Positions 1 through 8,478 of a stretch of DNA of 64,000 nucleotides are shown here, in pieces. The notes under the pieces are model-generated. The model was not told the origin of the DNA and ran no database searches. It saw only the letters and a program-made list of their open reading frames with translations. Position numbers and translations under genes: made by a program. The stretch lies in assembly GCA_965208605.1 (NCBI GenBank), contig OZ242345.1:1-64000 (forward strand), given 5' to 3'. Within the stretch, counting starts at the first letter, position 1; every line of letters starts with the position of its first letter. The stretch comes from UBA9659 sp965208605. GTDB taxonomy: Bacteria > Pseudomonadota > Gammaproteobacteria > Pseudomonadales > Azotimanducaceae.

Positions 1-60
1 ATTGACCTCTGGAGCGACTTGGCTTTTCCAATAAATCTAAAATAATAAAAGGGGATGACT

Positions 61-336
61 GTGAATAAACAAGAGTTGATAGGCAATATGGCAACTGCTG
101 CTGAGATCAGCAAATCTGCTGCGGGCACGGCGCTAGATACAATGATTGAGTCTATAACTGATTCATTGAAAAATGGCGACTCAGTGTCGCTGGTTGGTTT
201 TGGTACTTTTTCGGTCCGCCACCGCGCCGCGCGTCAGGGTCGCAATCCGCAGACGGGGGAGCAAATCAGTATCGCTGCCGCCACGGTACCGGCATTTAAG
301 GCAGGTAAAGCATTGAAGAGTGCTGTCAACCACTAG
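61..336 (+). CDS. hupB: DNA-binding protein HU
   Basis: This is a small nucleoid-associated histone-like protein of 91 residues that bends DNA as a dimer. It shows the HU family pattern: an N-terminal helical dimerisation part (NKQELIGNMA), the GFGTF turn, and the DNA-contacting arm with RxxRxGRNPQTGEQI. I chose the GTG at 61 because AAAAGGGG at 47-54 lies about 6 bases upstream of it. The in-frame ATG at 55 directly abuts that ribosome-binding site, and starting at GTG gives the usual MNK N-terminus. The gene precedes ppiD, as in the lon-hupB-ppiD order known from other gammaproteobacteria; lon would lie left of the window. Confidence 0.95.
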   Translation: MNKQELIGNMATAAEISKSAAGTALDTMIESITDSLKNGDSVSLVGFGTFSVRHRAARQGRNPQTGEQISIAAATVPAFKAGKALKSAVNH

Positions 337-468
337 GAGCCAGACCTCCAAACGAAGACACAAACAACAGGGTGTTGTGGTCGCACATGCCGTTGTTGAG
401 GGCGGGGAGAGCCCTTGTCTTTGCCTCTATCCCCACTCCTGAGGTGCTTTTAGGACGATGTGAAATAA

Positions 469-493
469 GGCGCATTTTCGGATGCGCTTTTTT
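469..493 (+). terminator. Rho-independent terminator after hupB
   Basis: A six-base-pair stem GCGCAT/ATGCGC (470-475 with 482-487) with a six-base loop is followed at once by six T. It sits between hupB and ppiD, so the two are probably separate transcription units. Confidence 0.8.
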
Positions 494-545
494 ATATCTG
501 TTGCTTACGCGGATGGTTAGAAATGATTGTTAATAGGATATCAAT

Positions 546-2429
546 ATGCTCATTCAACGTCTGAGAGATGGTTCAAGCGGTATTCTGACCAAGATTATTG
601 TCGGGCTTATCATTATCGTTTTTGGGCTCTTCGGATTCGGCTCTATTACTACGTTTTTGGCACCTGTAGCCAAGGTGGCCAGGGTCAATGGTAGTGTCAT
701 CACGCAGCAGGAAATGGAAATTGCTGTTGAGAGACGGCGTCAAAGCATGCTGTCGCAGCAGGTCCCGCCCGAGGAGATAGACGATGATGAACTACGCCAG
801 GAGGTCCTGGATGCCCTGGTGCTCCGCCGGGTCATGCGGCAGGCAGCAGACGAGATGGCGCTGTATGTGGGTACTCAGCAGATTGATAAACAATTACTTG
901 AGACGGCGGCATTTCAAATTGATGGCGTTTTTGATTCGGAGCAGTTCCGACTGCGACTAGGTGGTGCCGGCTACACGCCGCTCGGTTATCGAGAGGAGGT
1001 CATGACCGATGACCTGTTTAAGCAGATGATATCCGGTATTCAGGAATCCGCATTCCTCATGCCCGGTGAGGCTAGCCGTGCTATTGCGCTGAATAATCAA
1101 ACCAGAGATTTCGCTTGGTTGCGGGTCAAAAGTGCAGCCTTTATGGATGAAGTGACTAACTCTGATGCTGAGCTTGATGAATATTACGAGCAACATCTGG
1201 AAGACTTCACTACCGAAGAATCGGTGGAATTGGAATATATTGAACTCAAGCAGGCAGACCTGATGGCACAGGTAGAGTTTACCGAAGATGATATTGAAGC
1301 CTACTACGAAGCGCACAAGGATAGCTACGCAAAGGATGAAAGCCGCCAGGTGTCGCATATTCTTGTATCGATATCAGAGGAGCGCAGCGAGGCGGAAGCA
1401 AAGACCAAAATTGACACTATCCTTGCCAAGCTTAAAGACGGCGGAGACTTTGAAGCCTTGGCGCGAGCAGATTCCGATGATCCCGGTTCAGGCGCCCAGG
1501 GTGGCGATCTTGGATTTAACGAGCCGGGGATCTTCGTCAAGCCATTTGAAGACATGGTCTATAGCCTGGAGAAGGAGCAATTATCTGTACCGGTCCTGAC
1601 CCAGTTTGGTTACCACATCATCAAGGTTACCGACATAGAAGCCGCGCATACCCCCGGCCTGTCTGAAATTCGCGATCAAATTGAAGAAGCCTACCAAGAT
1701 GATATTGCTGCTGATGAATTTGTGACCCTCTCGGCGCAACTCGGCGAACTTGCGTTTGAGCATATTGATTTAGAAATCCCCGCCCAAGAAACTGGATTAA
1801 CCATGCAGACCACCGGCACCGTCACCCGGACTACCCAGACGGGTTTAATGGTACATGCCGATGTGGTTGCCGCGGCTTTTAGCCCCGAAGTTCTAGTGGA
1901 TGGTAACAACAGCGATCTGCTTGAAATTAACGAAACGACCCATCTGGTGTTGCGTGCCTTGCAACATGCTCCAGGGGTATTAAAAGACTTGTCAGCGGTG
2001 CGAGAGGAAATTAACAATATCCTTCTCCAAGAGAAGGTAGTGGCACTCGCTGAGCAGCAATCTATTGAGATAGTAGAAGCCCTGCAGAAGGGCTCCCTTG
2101 TGGATTTTGTTGCGGATCAGTATGACCTTGCTTGGGAGACCTCAGCAGCGACAACAAGATACGCATCCGATATAGACGCGGCTATTTTGGAAAAGGCATT
2201 TGCATTGCCAGCGCCGGCTGAGGGTATTGATGCTATTGACCATGTCCGGGCAGCAAATGGTGACAGCCTGGTGCTGAGAGTTTATGGAGTGAACCTAGAG
2301 GAAGATAAGGACCTATCCGAGTCGCTACTGGCTTCCTGGACCAAGTCCCTCTCGGGTTACCGGGGCCGGGTTGACTTCCAGATATTTCAAGACAGTCTTC
2401 TTGAATCCGCCTCTCTGGACAAACCATAG
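546..2429 (+). CDS. ppiD: Periplasmic folding chaperone PpiD
   Basis: This inner-membrane-anchored, SurA-like chaperone helps fold secreted and outer-membrane proteins. The 627-residue product has one membrane helix near residues 12-36, with the rest periplasmic. A SurA-type N-terminal region (about 40-230) is followed by one parvulin-type peptidyl-prolyl isomerase domain at about 268-365 (SHILV at its start, GGDLGF, FGYHIIKV at its end). Length and order of parts match the PpiD family. In E. coli the corresponding parvulin domain has little isomerase activity; whether this one is active cannot be judged from sequence. The 178 bp to rnhA hold no recognisable gene. Confidence 0.93.
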   Translation: MLIQRLRDGSSGILTKIIVGLIIIVFGLFGFGSITTFLAPVAKVARVNGSVITQQEMEIAVERRRQSMLSQQVPPEEIDDDELRQEVLDALVLRRVMRQAADEMALYVGTQQIDKQLLETAAFQIDGVFDSEQFRLRLGGAGYTPLGYREEVMTDDLFKQMISGIQESAFLMPGEASRAIALNNQTRDFAWLRVKSAAFMDEVTNSDAELDEYYEQHLEDFTTEESVELEYIELKQADLMAQVEFTEDDIEAYYEAHKDSYAKDESRQVSHILVSISEERSEAEAKTKIDTILAKLKDGGDFEALARADSDDPGSGAQGGDLGFNEPGIFVKPFEDMVYSLEKEQLSVPVLTQFGYHIIKVTDIEAAHTPGLSEIRDQIEEAYQDDIAADEFVTLSAQLGELAFEHIDLEIPAQETGLTMQTTGTVTRTTQTGLMVHADVVAAAFSPEVLVDGNNSDLLEINETTHLVLRALQHAPGVLKDLSAVREEINNILLQEKVVALAEQQSIEIVEALQKGSLVDFVADQYDLAWETSAATTRYASDIDAAILEKAFALPAPAEGIDAIDHVRAANGDSLVLRVYGVNLEEDKDLSESLLASWTKSLSGYRGRVDFQIFQDSLLESASLDKP

Positions 2430-2607
2430 GCAAGCTCAGGAAAAGGCTTGAATTCTTTGTCGGTTTCAGCAGTTTCAAAAGCATCAGTCCCCCGTGGAGA
2501 AGTAGCCGTGGTTTCGCTCCCTTGAGTGTCGTGAGGGGACATGATGCCGCCTCAGTAGCAGCAGTGCATAGCACAGACCAGCCATCTACCCGGGAGTTGC
2601 CCAGACC

Positions 2608-3084
2608 TTGGATATAGAGATATTTACCGATGGCGCCTGTCGTGGCAATCCTGGTCCTGGTGGCTGGGGTGTACTGCTACGACTAGGCGATGAGGAAAAG
2701 GAACTCTGGGGCGGGGAAGCCTTAACCACCAACAATCGAATGGAATTGCTTGCCGCCATTGAAGGTCTTTCAGCATTGACAACTGCAGTATTAACAACTA
2801 CAGCATTAGCATCGACAGATACGGGCAAGGTATCCCTGACTACGGACTCGGAATATGTACGTCAAGGCATTACCACCTGGATCAAAAAATGGAAACGTAG
2901 CGGTTGGAAAACATCAAACAGGAAGGCGGTGAAGAATCAAGACCTGTGGGAACGCCTGGACCATCTGGTGGCACAGTATCAAGTGGAATGGCATTGGGTT
3001 AAAGGACATAGCGGGCACGCCGAAAACGAGCGAGTAGATGCGCTGGCTAATCGTGGCATAGATGAATGGGCGGGCAACCCATGA
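2608..3084 (+). CDS. rnhA: Ribonuclease HI
   Basis: The enzyme cleaves the RNA strand of RNA-DNA hybrids. The 158-residue product keeps the four acidic catalytic residues at D8 (FTDGAC), E46 (NRMEL), D80 (TTDSEYV) and D144 (ERVDALA). Compared with E. coli RNase HI it has about 12 extra residues between E46 and D80, rich in Thr and Ala (positions about 56-72). These come from a repetitive stretch at 2776-2820 and would sit in the loop before the third catalytic strand. The start is TTG at 2608 with CGGGAG upstream. It overlaps dnaQ by ATGA. The pairing with dnaQ is common in gammaproteobacteria, though in E. coli the two are divergent. Confidence 0.93.
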   Translation: MDIEIFTDGACRGNPGPGGWGVLLRLGDEEKELWGGEALTTNNRMELLAAIEGLSALTTAVLTTTALASTDTGKVSLTTDSEYVRQGITTWIKKWKRSGWKTSNRKAVKNQDLWERLDHLVAQYQVEWHWVKGHSGHAENERVDALANRGIDEWAGNP

Positions 3085-3800
3085 GACAGATTGTGCTGGA
3101 TACCGAAACTACAGGGCTCAATGTTGAAGACGGACACCGGATACTGGAAATTGGCTGCGTTGAAATACAAGATCGGAAGCTCACTCGCCGAAAATATCAT
3201 CAATACATTAATCCTGAACGCGAGATTGACGCTGGCGCACTGGAAGTCCACGGCATCACCAGCGATTCATTGCAGGACAAACCAAAATTTGCTGAGGTAT
3301 GGGATAGCTTCCTGGAGTTTATCCAGGGTGCTGAACTCATTATTCATAATGCACCCTTTGATGTTGCGTTTATAAATAATGAGATGCGTTTGCTCAGCAA
3401 GAGTCTGGGGCAATTGACAGACTATTGCACGTTGCTAGACAGCCTGGTGTTGGCTCGGCGCAAACATCCAGGGCAAAGAAATAATCTGGATGCCCTGTGC
3501 AAGCGGTATCAGATTGATAGCTCTCGGCGGGAGGTGCATGGTGCTTTACTGGATGCAGAGCTGCTGGCGGATGTTTATTTTCTGTTAACCGGTGGCCAGG
3601 TCACGCTAGGACTCGGAGACGAACCCCGGGTAAGCAGTACCGAAGCAGTGGATGTAAGGATCAGTAGCGAGCGCGCGGCGTTACCGGTCATTAAGGCAAC
3701 AGAAGAAGAGATTATCGCGCATGAGGCGAAGCTGGAGCAGTTGGATAAGTCCAGCGAAAAGGGTGTGCTCTGGCGAACACTGGAGCGACAAGAGACTTAA
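3081..3800 (+). CDS. dnaQ: DNA polymerase III epsilon subunit (proofreading exonuclease)
   Basis: This is the 3'-5' proofreading exonuclease of the replicative polymerase, 239 residues long. The Exo I motif is DTETTG (D7, E9), and the later VHGALLDAELLADVY supplies the Exo III His and Asp. The C-terminal tail should bind the alpha subunit. Translation starts at ATG 3081, which overlaps the rnhA stop (ATGA), so the two are translationally coupled. Proofreading quality matters here because the window is rich in slippage-type repeats, but all exonuclease motifs look intact. Confidence 0.94.
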   Translation: MRQIVLDTETTGLNVEDGHRILEIGCVEIQDRKLTRRKYHQYINPEREIDAGALEVHGITSDSLQDKPKFAEVWDSFLEFIQGAELIIHNAPFDVAFINNEMRLLSKSLGQLTDYCTLLDSLVLARRKHPGQRNNLDALCKRYQIDSSRREVHGALLDAELLADVYFLLTGGQVTLGLGDEPRVSSTEAVDVRISSERAALPVIKATEEEIIAHEAKLEQLDKSSEKGVLWRTLERQET

Positions 3801-3836
3801 CTTAAAAGAGCCGGCCTAGAAGAGCGGGTTTTGTAG

Positions 3837-4199
3837 CTAGTCTTGCAGCTGCCAGACGATACTGGGGTCCTCATGTCGGAAAAGATACAGTAGCAGCTGA
3901 GTGAGTAGGATATTGCCGTCGGCTCTATATCTGCCTTCCATAAAAGCCGCCATCCCATCCTGCTCTCCAGACAATAGTTGCCAGCAGGTGGCATGCTTAT
4001 CCAGATAGAGAGTCAGAGTCGGTGTTGTTGCGATACCCGCGATAAACTGAAATCCTGCTGCATCGGCCACCAGATAAAAAGCTGCCTCCTCGTCAAACTG
4101 AAACTGGAAAGTTATTTTTCGCCCTTGCAAAAAGGCCGGCTTAAAGTGTGGTGTCAGTTGGTGCTGCTTTTCACTGAGGTCGGTCACAAAATGCTTCAT
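3837..4199 (-). CDS. SCP2 sterol-binding domain protein
   Basis: The 120-residue product fits a single SCP2 (sterol carrier protein 2) fold: a sheet-forming N-terminal half followed by the GEQDGMAAFMEGRYRADGNI segment, which is the best conserved part of the family. Such proteins have a hydrophobic tunnel for lipids or isoprenoid-like ligands; a few, such as UbiT, help ubiquinone synthesis. It is the last gene of the minus-strand amine dehydrogenase group, 35 bp after the porin-like gene. Its ligand cannot be read from sequence. It converges with dnaQ, with only 36 bp between them. Confidence 0.75.
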   Translation of the reverse strand: MKHFVTDLSEKQHQLTPHFKPAFLQGRKITFQFQFDEEAAFYLVADAAGFQFIAGIATTPTLTLYLDKHATCWQLLSGEQDGMAAFMEGRYRADGNILLTQLLLYLFRHEDPSIVWQLQD

Positions 4200-4234
4200 C
4201 GTTATCGGTACGTTGGATGTATGAGAAGAGTTGT

Positions 4235-5167
4235 TTAGAAATGCCAGGTTAACAAGAAGTTGAGATTGTTCTCATCCCAATCCTGGTGCCCAAATTTGTT
4301 TTTCCAGTATGACCATTCACCGCCAATCCAAAACTTTTTCGGTGCTACCCCCATGAGCCGGCCAAGATCAAACTTCAATTGTGGCATGAAGATATAGCCC
4401 GCATGTGCCTTCGTCTTGTCGCCTCTTTTATGTTTGAAATCAAAACCGCTGAGGATGTCAATAAAACCGTCAAAACGAAGCCAGCCATCCTTCAGATCAA
4501 AACGCCATGCCAGGGTTAACTGTTCATTATGCTCGCGGCTTCTCCCGCCTACTATGCGATTACCTGAAGCGTCTGTATAGGGGGTGGGAAGACGACTGTC
4601 CAGCAGTTGGTCATCGTTGAAGTGCTTGGATAGTGTGATATTGAAGTAACTTGCCTTAGGCATATCCAAGTCAAGACCGAAGCCAAGTAGATAATTATTG
4701 AACCGGTTTCCTTTGGATGCATTGGTTATCGGAAAGGGAATCTTGTTGTAAGTGCCCGGGGGAATGGCCGCGTCTCTGCCGTTATCACCTCTGCCGAATT
4801 CCCACTGGGGAGAGAAGTAGATATTTTTGATGAAACCACCCGGCTGAGCAATATTGAAACTTATTAATGCTTCGCCATATATGGCAGCTTCGTCATAGCC
4901 TGAACTGCGGCTACGCAGATAATCAATGAACAGAAAGGTGCTACCCCAGGTGTGCCCACTGGCATGTTCAAAGGTAACGACACTGCGCGCTTTGGATTGT
5001 GTCTGGATTTTGTTTCCGGCCAAGGTAATTTCTTGTTCTTCATAGTGATTTCCTGAAAGAAGCGACAGGCTAGAGTCTTGCCAAATCATTTTTGCCGAGG
5101 CACTGGGCAAGAGACATAGCAGGATGAAGAAGGCACCCATAGGCAGTATCTTGTTTAATCTTTTCAT
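4235..5167 (-). CDS. Tsx/OmpK-like outer-membrane channel
   Basis: This is a predicted outer-membrane beta-barrel of 310 residues with a clear signal peptide (MKRLNKILPMGAFFILLCLL then SASA). Alternating amphipathic strands run the full length, and the protein ends in an aromatic residue (TWHF), as barrel proteins do. The pattern WxDxSLSLLxGxxY near the N-terminus and GGEWSYWKNKFG near the C-terminus resemble the Tsx/OmpK (nucleoside-specific channel) family. I took the start at 5167, not the longer 5212 form, because it gives a proper signal peptide. It lies 63 bp after the cytochrome gene and probably belongs to the amine dehydrogenase operon. The substrate is unknown. Confidence 0.75.
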   Translation of the reverse strand: MKRLNKILPMGAFFILLCLLPSASAKMIWQDSSLSLLSGNHYEEQEITLAGNKIQTQSKARSVVTFEHASGHTWGSTFLFIDYLRSRSSGYDEAAIYGEALISFNIAQPGGFIKNIYFSPQWEFGRGDNGRDAAIPPGTYNKIPFPITNASKGNRFNNYLLGFGLDLDMPKASYFNITLSKHFNDDQLLDSRLPTPYTDASGNRIVGGRSREHNEQLTLAWRFDLKDGWLRFDGFIDILSGFDFKHKRGDKTKAHAGYIFMPQLKFDLGRLMGVAPKKFWIGGEWSYWKNKFGHQDWDENNLNFLLTWHF

Positions 5168-5230
5168 TGTATATCTCTGTGAGAAGGGTGAACCCAAGAC
5201 TGTTAAAAACATGCATAAGCTGTTGGGACG

Positions 5231-5716
5231 CTAGTCCAGGCTTGTACACCGCTCAATTCCTGGATCATGGATGGCGCAGCTTATTGCATGCCGATCATTA
5301 ACTAGATGTTTTGCTGAGCGGGTACGATACTCGGCAACCTCGGATGATGAATAAGGCAGGAAGGGCTGTGGCAAGGTATCGGAGCTGTAACGCAACAGAA
5401 TCCAATTTAATAGGTGGGCAACCTCGTCGTCGCTCAGGGGTGCCTGTGCTGTCCCTGGCACCTGAACAAGAAAGCCCCTGCCTTCAGGCACTGATATCAT
5501 CTTTCCTAGACGGGATACCAAGGAAGGCACGGCGGGTTCATGGCCTCTGCCATCAGCTCTGTGGCAACCCTGGCAGTGCAAGATATAGTTGTATTCTGCC
5601 CGGTGTCTTTGGTCATATTTGCTGTTATTAACATGGTCATCAGCCCCACCCTGGGTAGCAAGCATCAGTCCTGAGATTAAGAAGCAAACACAAACCCTTG
5701 TGGTGTTTAGTTTCAA
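5231..5716 (-). CDS. Monohaem c-type cytochrome of the amine dehydrogenase cluster
   Basis: The 161-residue product has a signal peptide ending near ATQGGA and a single haem-binding motif CQGCH, with the ADGRG context usual for class I cytochromes c. KMIS further on could supply the Met ligand. It follows the MauE-like gene by 11 bp on the same strand. Inference: it takes electrons from the periplasmic amine dehydrogenase, the role amicyanin or azurin plays in other systems. It has only one CXXCH, so it is not MauG, the dihaem enzyme that completes the quinone cofactor. Confidence 0.8.
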   Translation of the reverse strand: MKLNTTRVCVCFLISGLMLATQGGADDHVNNSKYDQRHRAEYNYILHCQGCHRADGRGHEPAVPSLVSRLGKMISVPEGRGFLVQVPGTAQAPLSDDEVAHLLNWILLRYSSDTLPQPFLPYSSSEVAEYRTRSAKHLVNDRHAISCAIHDPGIERCTSLD

Positions 5717-5727
5717 ACTATCAAATC

Positions 5728-6291
5728 TTAGGTTGAAGAATGTGCCTTCAGATGCGGTTGATTCACCATCAACTGGTTCACTGCCGTGTATAAGAGGATA
5801 AGAGTGCCACTGCTGAGGAGTAACAACACCGCCATCCAGAGGGAGTCAATGGCATGGATGGAAGGGTATGATGCCAAGGCCAATGCCGTAGTAGCGAGCA
5901 AGACATTGCGTACTACAAGTGCCCAGCCGATGACTTGCCCCTGCCCCTTGTCGCCGCATCCACAATCAATATTACGCCGCCCGCGGAGCAGATTGATCAG
6001 CATGGCGCAGGCGTAAAGACAGAGGAGGGCGGCTGCTAGAAGCGCGCCCAATCTGGGCTGGTTCAATAGGGACAGCAGGCTGACCAGGGCAAGTTCGGCC
6101 AGGATGATGGCTATTGCTACCCATGGGTTCAAAGTCAATGGCAATACACGATAATCCGCGACCTGTTGTACAAAAAGTGTGAAGTGACGCATCTTGTGGC
6201 TTATCGCTACCGCGAAGATCCAGAAGAGAAGAACGCGAATGGGCACCAGCAGGCTGGGTGCGTCAAAAGGTGTTTCAATGAGGGATGGCAT
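5728..6291 (-). CDS. mauE: MauE-like membrane protein for amine dehydrogenase maturation
   Basis: The 187-residue integral membrane protein has four or five hydrophobic segments and a conserved cysteine pair in NIDCGCGDKGQG. This is the MauE signature, in a DoxX-like/VKOR-like membrane fold. In methylamine utilisation, MauE works with the thioredoxin-like MauD in disulfide formation of the light chain, which carries six disulfides. It lies 12 bp after the light-chain gene. No mauD is found next to it, so the partner oxidoreductase must be another protein or be encoded elsewhere. Confidence 0.85.
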   Translation of the reverse strand: MPSLIETPFDAPSLLVPIRVLLFWIFAVAISHKMRHFTLFVQQVADYRVLPLTLNPWVAIAIILAELALVSLLSLLNQPRLGALLAAALLCLYACAMLINLLRGRRNIDCGCGDKGQGQVIGWALVVRNVLLATTALALASYPSIHAIDSLWMAVLLLLSSGTLILLYTAVNQLMVNQPHLKAHSST

Positions 6292-6303
6292 GAGGAATGC
6301 TAT

Positions 6304-6843
6304 CTATACTGCTCGCCCAATGATGTTTGCCGTTGAGCAATGATAGACCGAGCTACCCGTACCCACACACCAGTTAATGTGCCCGGATTTTGGAGGGTAA
6401 TACACTGGCTTTTCACCATCACTGCGGCTGCAAAAGCAGCGATTGCAGGTGGATTTTCCACAGCAGTCATTGTAGGAAACTAAATAGTTGACACCATCTA
6501 CGGGATTTCGGCAGGTGCCTATCCAGGTCAGTGGTGAGGTGGTCGTGCCTGGTGGGCAAGAGTTGGCAGAGCCGCCACAGCAGCCACAGAGGTAACCGTC
6601 AATGGCACAGTATCGCCAATAGTTGCAATCAAATGGATCGCCTTCGGGGCTGTTGCTATCCGGATCAGGTGCTGGCTGTGGCTGGGGTCTCTCTTGGGTG
6701 TTGCCGCCGCGCGCGACCGGTAGCAGTGGGAATCCCGCCGCCCCCACAAGAAACACACCCAACTGCGCCATGACATGTCGACGCGATGTCTTGCGCGCGA
6801 CTGCTCGAGAAGAGCGTTCAAACCACTGGTCTATTATTTTCAT
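6304..6843 (-). CDS. mauA: Amine dehydrogenase light (beta) chain with TTQ cofactor
   Basis: This is the catalytic small subunit of a methylamine- or aralkylamine-type dehydrogenase, 179 residues with the leader. The leader has a twin-arginine motif (S20-R21-R22-H-V-M) and a hydrophobic stretch. The mature part is very cysteine-rich. W107 (LTWIGTC) and W158 (INWCVG) match the two tryptophans that become tryptophan tryptophylquinone in Paracoccus methylamine dehydrogenase. The enzyme acts in the periplasm, turning a primary amine into an aldehyde plus ammonia. The start codon overlaps the heavy-chain stop by ATGA. Whether the substrate is methylamine, an aromatic amine or another amine cannot be decided. 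Confidence 0.92.
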   Translation of the reverse strand: MKIIDQWFERSSRAVARKTSRRHVMAQLGVFLVGAAGFPLLPVARGGNTQERPQPQPAPDPDSNSPEGDPFDCNYWRYCAIDGYLCGCCGGSANSCPPGTTTSPLTWIGTCRNPVDGVNYLVSYNDCCGKSTCNRCFCSRSDGEKPVYYPPKSGHINWCVGTGSSVYHCSTANIIGRAV

Positions 6844-8021
6844 TGTTGATGCCCTGATGCTAGCCCGCCAGGAAGTTGTAGTAAGGATGGAGTAATACTG
6901 ACCTCGGCGATAGTGCGTTGGTGCTTACCAGACCGAGCATCATAAACCACCAATTCTGCAATATCTGGATTGACAGTGTATAACAAGGGCGCATCGTCCT
7001 GGCTCACCTCAATGGACGCGGCTGCTCGTTGTAGCACTATGCGCCGCACTCTCTTTTTTGTATCTAGATCGTAAACCCAGACTTCCGTTCCCGGTTGATG
7101 GTGACTATCAGTGGGTCCCTGGTGCATCAAAGCATAGAGTCTGGCCTGGGTGCCATGTATTGCCAGGTGCTGGATACCGCCTATTCTCCATGACTCCCGC
7201 TGGTCTTTTTGGGACACCATGGACCAAGGCGGTGGGAAAGATATCTTGCCGTCTTGGATGTCTATCTGGTGTATTACATTGTTGTAGGAAGGGAAGTACC
7301 AGGACTGACCTCGGCGGACGCCTTTTTCCGTAATGGGATCCTGCAGATCAAAAAACCGTTTACTGTCTGTTTTGCTGAGTAGTTGTCCATTTTCATCCAG
7401 CCTAATGAGTTGCACAGTACCATTGCCACAGAGGGTAAAATAATGTCGCGCACCCGCGGGATAGGCGAGCGCACATCCTGGCGTTTGAATTTCGGCAACG
7501 AATGTGCGTTGTTTGACATCAACAATAGATAGTGATTGTGCAGGTGTGAAATTCCAAATAGCCAAGAACCGATCGTCATCGGTCAGGGAGGCGCTGGATA
7601 GTTTGGGAGTTGTTGATGCTCGTTTGGGAGGGATGATGATTTCTGCTACGGGCAGGAGATTCTTCGTGTCGTAAACAGAAACAACATCGGTGCGTTTGCC
7701 TCGTGTATATCTTGAATAGTAGGTCTCGGCAGAATAAATCTCTCCGTAACGGCGTGGAATGGAGAGGGAATTGAATGAATAGCCCGTGCTCAGCATGCCG
7801 AGCATTTTGCCAGAATCGGCATCAATCAAGGTCGCTCGCCCATCTGTCATGGCTATCCAGACCATATCGCTGACCCAAATCCAATGAGCTCCAGGCTCAG
7901 CCGGCAGGGTCGCAACAATACCTAGGGTGTCGGGTAGCAAGGGTGGACGTTCGTCCGCCAGGCTGATAAGAGGCGGGATGCAGAGCCCAAGATAGAGCGC
8001 GCATTGGAGCATAAAGTGCAT
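6840..8021 (-). CDS. mauB: Amine dehydrogenase heavy (alpha) chain
   Basis: This is the large, non-catalytic beta-propeller subunit that scaffolds the TTQ light chain, 393 residues. A signal peptide (MHFMLQCALYLGLCIPPLIS, then LA) is followed by repeated YVTN-like blades such as RATLIDADSGKMLGM and TEVWVYDLDTKKRVRRI, as in the MADH heavy-chain family. I set the start at 8021 because GAGG lies 9 bases upstream; longer in-frame starts give no better leader. It is the first gene of the operon heavy-light-mauE-cytochrome-porin-SCP2. This order differs from the classical mauFBEDA, and mauD and mauG are absent. Confidence 0.9.
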   Translation of the reverse strand: MHFMLQCALYLGLCIPPLISLADERPPLLPDTLGIVATLPAEPGAHWIWVSDMVWIAMTDGRATLIDADSGKMLGMLSTGYSFNSLSIPRRYGEIYSAETYYSRYTRGKRTDVVSVYDTKNLLPVAEIIIPPKRASTTPKLSSASLTDDDRFLAIWNFTPAQSLSIVDVKQRTFVAEIQTPGCALAYPAGARHYFTLCGNGTVQLIRLDENGQLLSKTDSKRFFDLQDPITEKGVRRGQSWYFPSYNNVIHQIDIQDGKISFPPPWSMVSQKDQRESWRIGGIQHLAIHGTQARLYALMHQGPTDSHHQPGTEVWVYDLDTKKRVRRIVLQRAAASIEVSQDDAPLLYTVNPDIAELVVYDARSGKHQRTIAEVSITPSLLQLPGGLASGHQQ

Positions 8022-8478
8022 GTTCAACATCCTCAACATTGAAACCAAGAATATAGACGCAACTAAAGCAGTAGGCAAGACGGCCAGCCAAAACTTTTTC
8101 GGGTGCTGCCCAAAACTTAGCCGTCATTCCCGCCTGGCGGCGAGAATGACGGTCACACGTTCCCGCTCCTTCAGGCGGCTTAGGTCGCCACTCTGGGTTC
8201 CCGCCTTCTTTGATCCTGACGGCCAAAAGGGCAAGCTCGAGGTTGAATCATACAGACACCGCATAGGCTCAGATACTTATGGCACACATCCCCCAAGAGT
8301 TGAATCCAAGCACCTATACAGGGATTGCTTGACAATCACTACAGAGTGAATATACTTCCCGCCGTATTGCTCTCGGCACTGGGGGTGAAGAGAACATTCG
8401 TTCCTGCCTATTCCAATGCCTTCCATCAACGTTATGTGCTTTTTTGCAATGACAAATAATCAACTCAGGAGTTGTACC
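8022..8478. other. Intergenic region between amine dehydrogenase operon and TonB receptor
   Basis: This 457-bp divergent gap must hold promoters for both flanking units. It contains a REP-like repeat (8121-8152) and a second repeated motif ending in TTTGATCCTGACGG (8203-8224). No credible ORF is seen. I could not pick a convincing -35/-10 pair. A good ribosome-binding site (AGGAG) at 8467-8471 precedes the receptor start at 8479. Confidence 0.6.
8121..8152. repeat. REP-like palindromic repeat
   Basis: An imperfect inverted repeat CCGTCATTC...GAATGACGG with a GC-rich centre. It is one of many copies in this window of a widespread proteobacterial extragenic palindrome class. Confidence 0.75.

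Noticed and set aside
5231..5716. Cytochrome gene as mauG
   Set aside because: Only one CXXCH motif in 161 residues; MauG has two haems and is about twice as long.
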